DNA of 64,000 nucleotides. Source: Paenibacillus sp. R14(2021). GTDB lineage: Bacteria > Bacillota > Bacilli > Paenibacillales > Paenibacillaceae. How positions within the stretch are numbered: position 1 is the first letter of the stretch; each line of letters opens with the position of its first letter. The notes under the pieces were generated by a model. The model saw nothing but the letters and a program-made list of their open reading frames with translations, did not search any database and was not told the DNA's origin. Made by a program: the position numbers and the translations under genes. The stretch lies in NCBI RefSeq assembly GCF_019431355.1, contig NZ_CP080269.1:1364001-1428000 (forward strand), given 5' to 3'. Positions 60,595 to 64,000 of this stretch are shown piece by piece.

Positions 60595-63106
60595 AAGTTG
60601 CTGATTGAAATTGAACGGCACCGGTCGCCGGGTCGATTAATTTCAGCTTTCCCGTCACGGTGGAGCCGTCTTCAAGCTTAAATGTGGATTTACGCGTCTC
60701 GCCGCTTACTGCAAGCGATTTGGCCATAGCCGGCGTAACCGTCTTCCCTTGTTGGTTTTTCCAAATGACAAACGAACAGCCTTCTCTGAAGCGCAGGCAG
60801 CCATAGCCCCGTTTGCCCTCGACGAGTTGACCGCCGCAGCCCGGCCTTGGACAGCTTGCAATCGATTCAACAGCAATTGTGGCTGCACCCGGTGTGGAAG
60901 AAGCTACAGAGGTACGCGATGTTGCCGAAGCTTGCGGTGTCGCCGTAGCTTGTGATGCCGCCAAGCTTCGCCGTGTGGTCGCAGCTCGCGAGGCTACGGT
61001 CGTTGTACCGCCCGAACTCGCATCGCCGGGTGCTCCGGAAGCAGGTGCGGATCTGCGATTGCTCGACACTCTCTGTGTCTTCGAAGCGTCCGGCGCAGCA
61101 GTCTTCACCGAACGGCTGCCAGATGATCGACTGCTCGATCGTTCTTTCCCCGTGGTCGAGCTGCCTTTCCCGGCAGCGCTGCGCGCGGAACGTCCCTTCG
61201 TTGCAGGCGTGCCGTCGTCTGCTTCCTCAAATAAGCTTGCGGCCGCTGGCCGCTGATGCTTCACTTTTTCGACAATCATCTCCGCAAACTGCTTTACTTT
61301 GGCGATGAATTGCGCATCAGAGGCTTCGCCTTTGGAGATTTGGTGCAGACGCTGCTCCCAGCGGCCCGTCATCTCGGGCGAAGCCAGCAACTCGACACCG
61401 GCACCGCGGATCAGCTCGATTGCCGCGCAGCCTTTGGTCGTAACATCGAGCCGCTTGCCCGTCAGCTTGATATAGCCGACCTGCTTGAGCCTCTCGATTG
61501 TCGCCGCCCGAGTCGCCGGCGTGCCAAGACCCGTCTGTTTCATCGCATCGCGCAGCTCTTCGTCTTCAATGGATTTACCCGCACTCTCCATCGCTTTCAG
61601 CAGTGTGCCTTCGGTGTACGGTTTAGGAGGCTTGGTCTCCTTCTCCAGCGCAGCCGCTGCGTCGCAGTGGACGGGCTGGTCCGCCTGTACGGAGAAGGGT
61701 TGATCCGTCTCGACCAAATCGTCGTCGGCTTCATCCGATACAGGTCCATCCTCCGATTTCTTCCTCGATTTGCCCTTCTCTTTAACAGCATTGCCTTCGT
61801 TAGTACCAAGCACGATACGCCAGCCGATTTCAAGCTGTTCCTTGGCCCGAGTACGGAAGCGTTCCTCCTCTACCTCGGTTACAACATCGTGATTCTTGTA
61901 TACCGCCGGCGGGTAGTAATGCGATAGAAATCGGCGAACGATCAGATCATAGATGTTCTGCTCCTCGGAACTCAGCGTTCCAGGACGCTTCGGCGTCGGA
62001 AGGATGGCATGGTGATCCTCTACCTTAGCGGGATTGCATACCGCTCGATTTCCCTTGTGTACCCGGCTTCGATCTGCACCGTTGGCTAGATCGCCATAAG
62101 ACGTCCCTTTCAGCATTTGAAGCACATTGCCCATAACGGGGATGTTCTCTTCCGTTACATAGTTGGAGCTCGTCCGCGGGTAAGTAATGACCTTATGCTT
62201 CTCATAGAGTGCCTGGGCGATATCCAACGTTTTCTTCGCCGGATAGCCGTACCTGCCGTTAGCCTCCCGCTGCAGCAGCGTCAAATCGTACAGACGGTAA
62301 GGATATTCCTTGGACTCGTTCACTGTATAGCTAAGGATCTTCCCCGATTTGCCGGTTACCTTCGCAGCCAACGCTTCAGCCTGCTCGCGCTTCGTAATCC
62401 GATCACCCTGCCATACACCTTTGTACGTGAAATCCTGCTGACTGAAAGCCGCCTGCACGATGAAATACGTCTCGCTGTCGAATGCCGTGATTTCTTTGTG
62501 CCGGTCATAGAGAAGCGCAAGCACCGGCGTTTGAACGCGGCCGACCGACAGAAGCGTCTTGTGACGGATCGTAAATGCGCGGGAGGCATTCATACCGACC
62601 AGCCAGTCAGCCTCGCTTCTCGCACGCGCTGCGCGCGTTAAATCGTCATAATCGCCGTCGCTGCGCAGACCGTCGAAGCCGCGGCGGATCGTCTCCGGCG
62701 TCAAATCCGAAATCCACAGCCGGTCTGTCGGCTGCGGAAGCTTCAAATATTGGCGGATGAGATGAAAAATAAGCTGACCTTCGCGTCCGGCATCGCAAGC
62801 ATTGACCAGTCTGCCGCACCGCTTCGAAAGCTCGCCGATAATCGTAAGCTGGTCCTTGGTGCGCGCATTCGGCCACAGCTTGAACCGATCCGGGATGATC
62901 GGCAGGTCAGCTTCATTCCAGCGCTTATATTTGGGATCGTATTGATCCGGTTCTGCCAAGCTGACTAGATGGCCGATCGCCCAGGTAATGATGTAATTCT
63001 CGCCTTCCAGATATGCGCGTTTATTTTGCGCCTTCGGCTCTACGACGGCGGCAATCGTACGGCCCATGTCGGGTTTCTCCGCAATAATTAACGTTTTCAG
63101 GATCAT
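60593..63106 (-). CDS. topB: DNA topoisomerase III with long low-complexity linker
   Basis: 837-residue type IA topoisomerase. Toprim: IIAEKPDMGRTI at the start and DAGREG (105-110). Active-site Tyr309 is in VITYPRTSS. Residues about 633-751 are a Ser/Ala/Thr/Arg-rich low-complexity linker, then a zinc-ribbon (CPRPGCGG...GCLRFREGC) and a short beta-rich tail. The family is often about 700 residues, so the linker explains much of the extra length. The ATG at 63106 sits directly behind AGAGGG; a rare CTG six bases on (63100) would give the common MKTLIIAEKP start and better spacing. Confidence 0.93.
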   Translation of the reverse strand: MILKTLIIAEKPDMGRTIAAVVEPKAQNKRAYLEGENYIITWAIGHLVSLAEPDQYDPKYKRWNEADLPIIPDRFKLWPNARTKDQLTIIGELSKRCGRLVNACDAGREGQLIFHLIRQYLKLPQPTDRLWISDLTPETIRRGFDGLRSDGDYDDLTRAARARSEADWLVGMNASRAFTIRHKTLLSVGRVQTPVLALLYDRHKEITAFDSETYFIVQAAFSQQDFTYKGVWQGDRITKREQAEALAAKVTGKSGKILSYTVNESKEYPYRLYDLTLLQREANGRYGYPAKKTLDIAQALYEKHKVITYPRTSSNYVTEENIPVMGNVLQMLKGTSYGDLANGADRSRVHKGNRAVCNPAKVEDHHAILPTPKRPGTLSSEEQNIYDLIVRRFLSHYYPPAVYKNHDVVTEVEEERFRTRAKEQLEIGWRIVLGTNEGNAVKEKGKSRKKSEDGPVSDEADDDLVETDQPFSVQADQPVHCDAAAALEKETKPPKPYTEGTLLKAMESAGKSIEDEELRDAMKQTGLGTPATRAATIERLKQVGYIKLTGKRLDVTTKGCAAIELIRGAGVELLASPEMTGRWEQRLHQISKGEASDAQFIAKVKQFAEMIVEKVKHQRPAAASLFEEADDGTPATKGRSARSAAGKGSSTTGKERSSSRSSGSRSVKTAAPDASKTQRVSSNRRSAPASGAPGDASSGGTTTVASRAATTRRSLAASQATATPQASATSRTSVASSTPGAATIAVESIASCPRPGCGGQLVEGKRGYGCLRFREGCSFVIWKNQQGKTVTPAMAKSLAVSGETRKSTFKLEDGSTVTGKLKLIDPATGAVQFQSAT

Positions 63107-63120
63107 CCCTCTTTTTACCG

Positions 63121-64000
63121 TTACTTGTCCGTCATAATTTGCGCGATCATTGCTTTCAGAATACGGCTTACGCCGTTCGACCAATTGTCATCCTCGGCAT
63201 ACTTGCGGTTGATCCATTCCAGCGCATCGACATCGTTTGGACGCTCGAAGCTTAAATGATTGATCGTTTTGCCGGCAATGTTCGCGGACTCTTCGATCGT
63301 TGTATTGTAATCTTGCCAGCTGTAATAGACGTTGAACGGGTTGTTGGCAATCTTACGTGCATTCTTTGCCGTCTTCGGCACGAACGCCTGCTCCTGCCCT
63401 GTAATCGCGAATAACAACAGCGGATGAATATTATGTTTCTTCGCAGCGCCGATGATCGCGCTTAAATAGGGCTCCTCAGCAAGCAGCGAGGATTTGGCTG
63501 TTAGATAGCGTACCAGCTTGCTCCGATCTACCTCGATGTAGCGCAGCTCGTCCGGCAGCTCGTTCAGAACGGCAGGCTTGATCATCTCCGGATGGAAGGG
63601 CCGCACGGCAGCCGATTTCACGGCTCCCTGCCCCGCAACGGGACGAAGCACCCACCAGGCGTAACCGACGATTGTACTGATGAGAAGCAGCGACAACGCG
63701 AAAAACAAGCCGTTTCGTTGTATCGGCTTGTGTGTGGGAAGCGCTGCAGCTTCTGCTTGCCTGAAGGTGGTGCTATCGCTTGAAGTCGATTCACGAGTGA
63801 CGAAACCCGCGGCACCGACTGCTGCGTCCCACGCCTCGACGCCGATTCTTGGATGCATCGCAATATGTACACCTTCACGAACAACCTCACGGAATGCCTC
63901 TATCGGTATAGATACGCCTAGACGCTGCTCCGTCCATCGATGAAGTGCGCCGAATAAGGCTGGATTCTCAACATCCAGCTGCATGCATGCCTCGAAGATA
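63121..64000 (-). CDS. Membrane-anchored glucosaminidase-like protein, 5' end outside the window
   Basis: At least 292 codons; the frame stays open to the window edge, so an internal ATG at 63984 may not be the true start. After a non-membrane N-terminal part (LGVSIPIEAFREVV, HPRIGVEAWDAA) there is one membrane helix (NGLFFALSLLLISTIVGYAWWVL) and an extracellular lysozyme-fold domain: YLSAIIGAAKKHNIHPLLLF, the probable catalytic Glu in ITGQEQAFV, and NNPFNVYYSWQDYNT. This resembles Bax/FlgJ-type glucosaminidases acting on peptidoglycan. It lies 12 to 15 bases upstream of topB, likely in one transcript. Confidence 0.78.
   Translation of the reverse strand, partial: IFEACMQLDVENPALFGALHRWTEQRLGVSIPIEAFREVVREGVHIAMHPRIGVEAWDAAVGAAGFVTRESTSSDSTTFRQAEAAALPTHKPIQRNGLFFALSLLLISTIVGYAWWVLRPVAGQGAVKSAAVRPFHPEMIKPAVLNELPDELRYIEVDRSKLVRYLTAKSSLLAEEPYLSAIIGAAKKHNIHPLLLFAITGQEQAFVPKTAKNARKIANNPFNVYYSWQDYNTTIEESANIAGKTINHLSFERPNDVDALEWINRKYAEDDNWSNGVSRILKAMIAQIMTDK

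Overview
The window looks like chromosomal DNA of a Paenibacillus-like spore-forming Firmicute. The evidence is an S-layer-homology protein, a bacillithiol-type YpdA, a BmrA-type exporter, a DUF1540 protein, a serine T-box leader, a Bacillus-type LexA box, a CsoR/CopA/CopZ copper locus, a YesM/YesN-type two-component pair beside an alpha-galactoside uptake operon, and strong AGGAGG ribosome binding sites throughout. About five genes in six lie on the minus strand.

Region 1-4.6 kb is an accessory, partly decayed segment. It holds a cut-off TetR regulator, a possible transporter fragment, two Asp-nucleophile alpha/beta hydrolases (one fused behind S-layer-homology domains), the C-terminal stub of a third hydrolase, a MarR regulator whose promoter element recurs next to the stub, and the tail of a serine recombinase interrupted by an in-frame TAG. 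It abuts the 3' end of a dGTPase gene.

Region 4.6-19.8 kb is mostly housekeeping: dgt, odhA-odhB (2-oxoglutarate dehydrogenase E1/E2), bdbD-bdbC (thiol-disulfide exchange), a DinG/YpvA-type Fe-S helicase, and csoR-copA-copZ, where three CsoR-type palindromes each sit in the -35/-10 spacer of a promoter. A Met-rich membrane protein, a secreted NlpC/P60 hydrolase, a CLC-type anion transporter and a DUF1540 peptide follow.

Region 19.8-36.3 kb carries a BmrA-type exporter with an orphan perfect Fur-type box behind it, a penicillin-binding-fold hydrolase, an esterase, a YVTN beta-propeller, a transglutaminase-fold protein without its catalytic Cys, a MoxR/DUF58/DUF4129 operon, serS under T-box control, and an asymmetric heterodimeric ABC exporter. 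That exporter is preceded by a short leader ORF and a terminator, a layout that suggests ribosome-mediated attenuation.

Region 36.3-47.5 kb contains ypdA, small unknown proteins, a two-gene 2-oxoacid:ferredoxin oxidoreductase, a YdjC/ChbG deacetylase, an aminoglycoside-phosphotransferase-fold kinase, a MOSC protein and an APC permease. Region 47.5-56.3 kb is an alpha-galactoside module: histidine kinase, AraC-type response regulator, lipoprotein binding protein, two permeases and a GH36 alpha-galactosidase.

Region 56.3-64 kb holds a membrane-tethered Spo0F-like receiver, a DUF3298 protein, a GNAT enzyme coupled to an orphan PhnC-like ATPase, a 73-residue protein behind tandem LexA-type boxes (a probable uncharacterised SOS gene), a HAD phosphatase, topB with a long low-complexity linker, and a membrane-anchored glucosaminidase-like protein cut by the window edge. 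No tRNA, rRNA or CRISPR array was seen.
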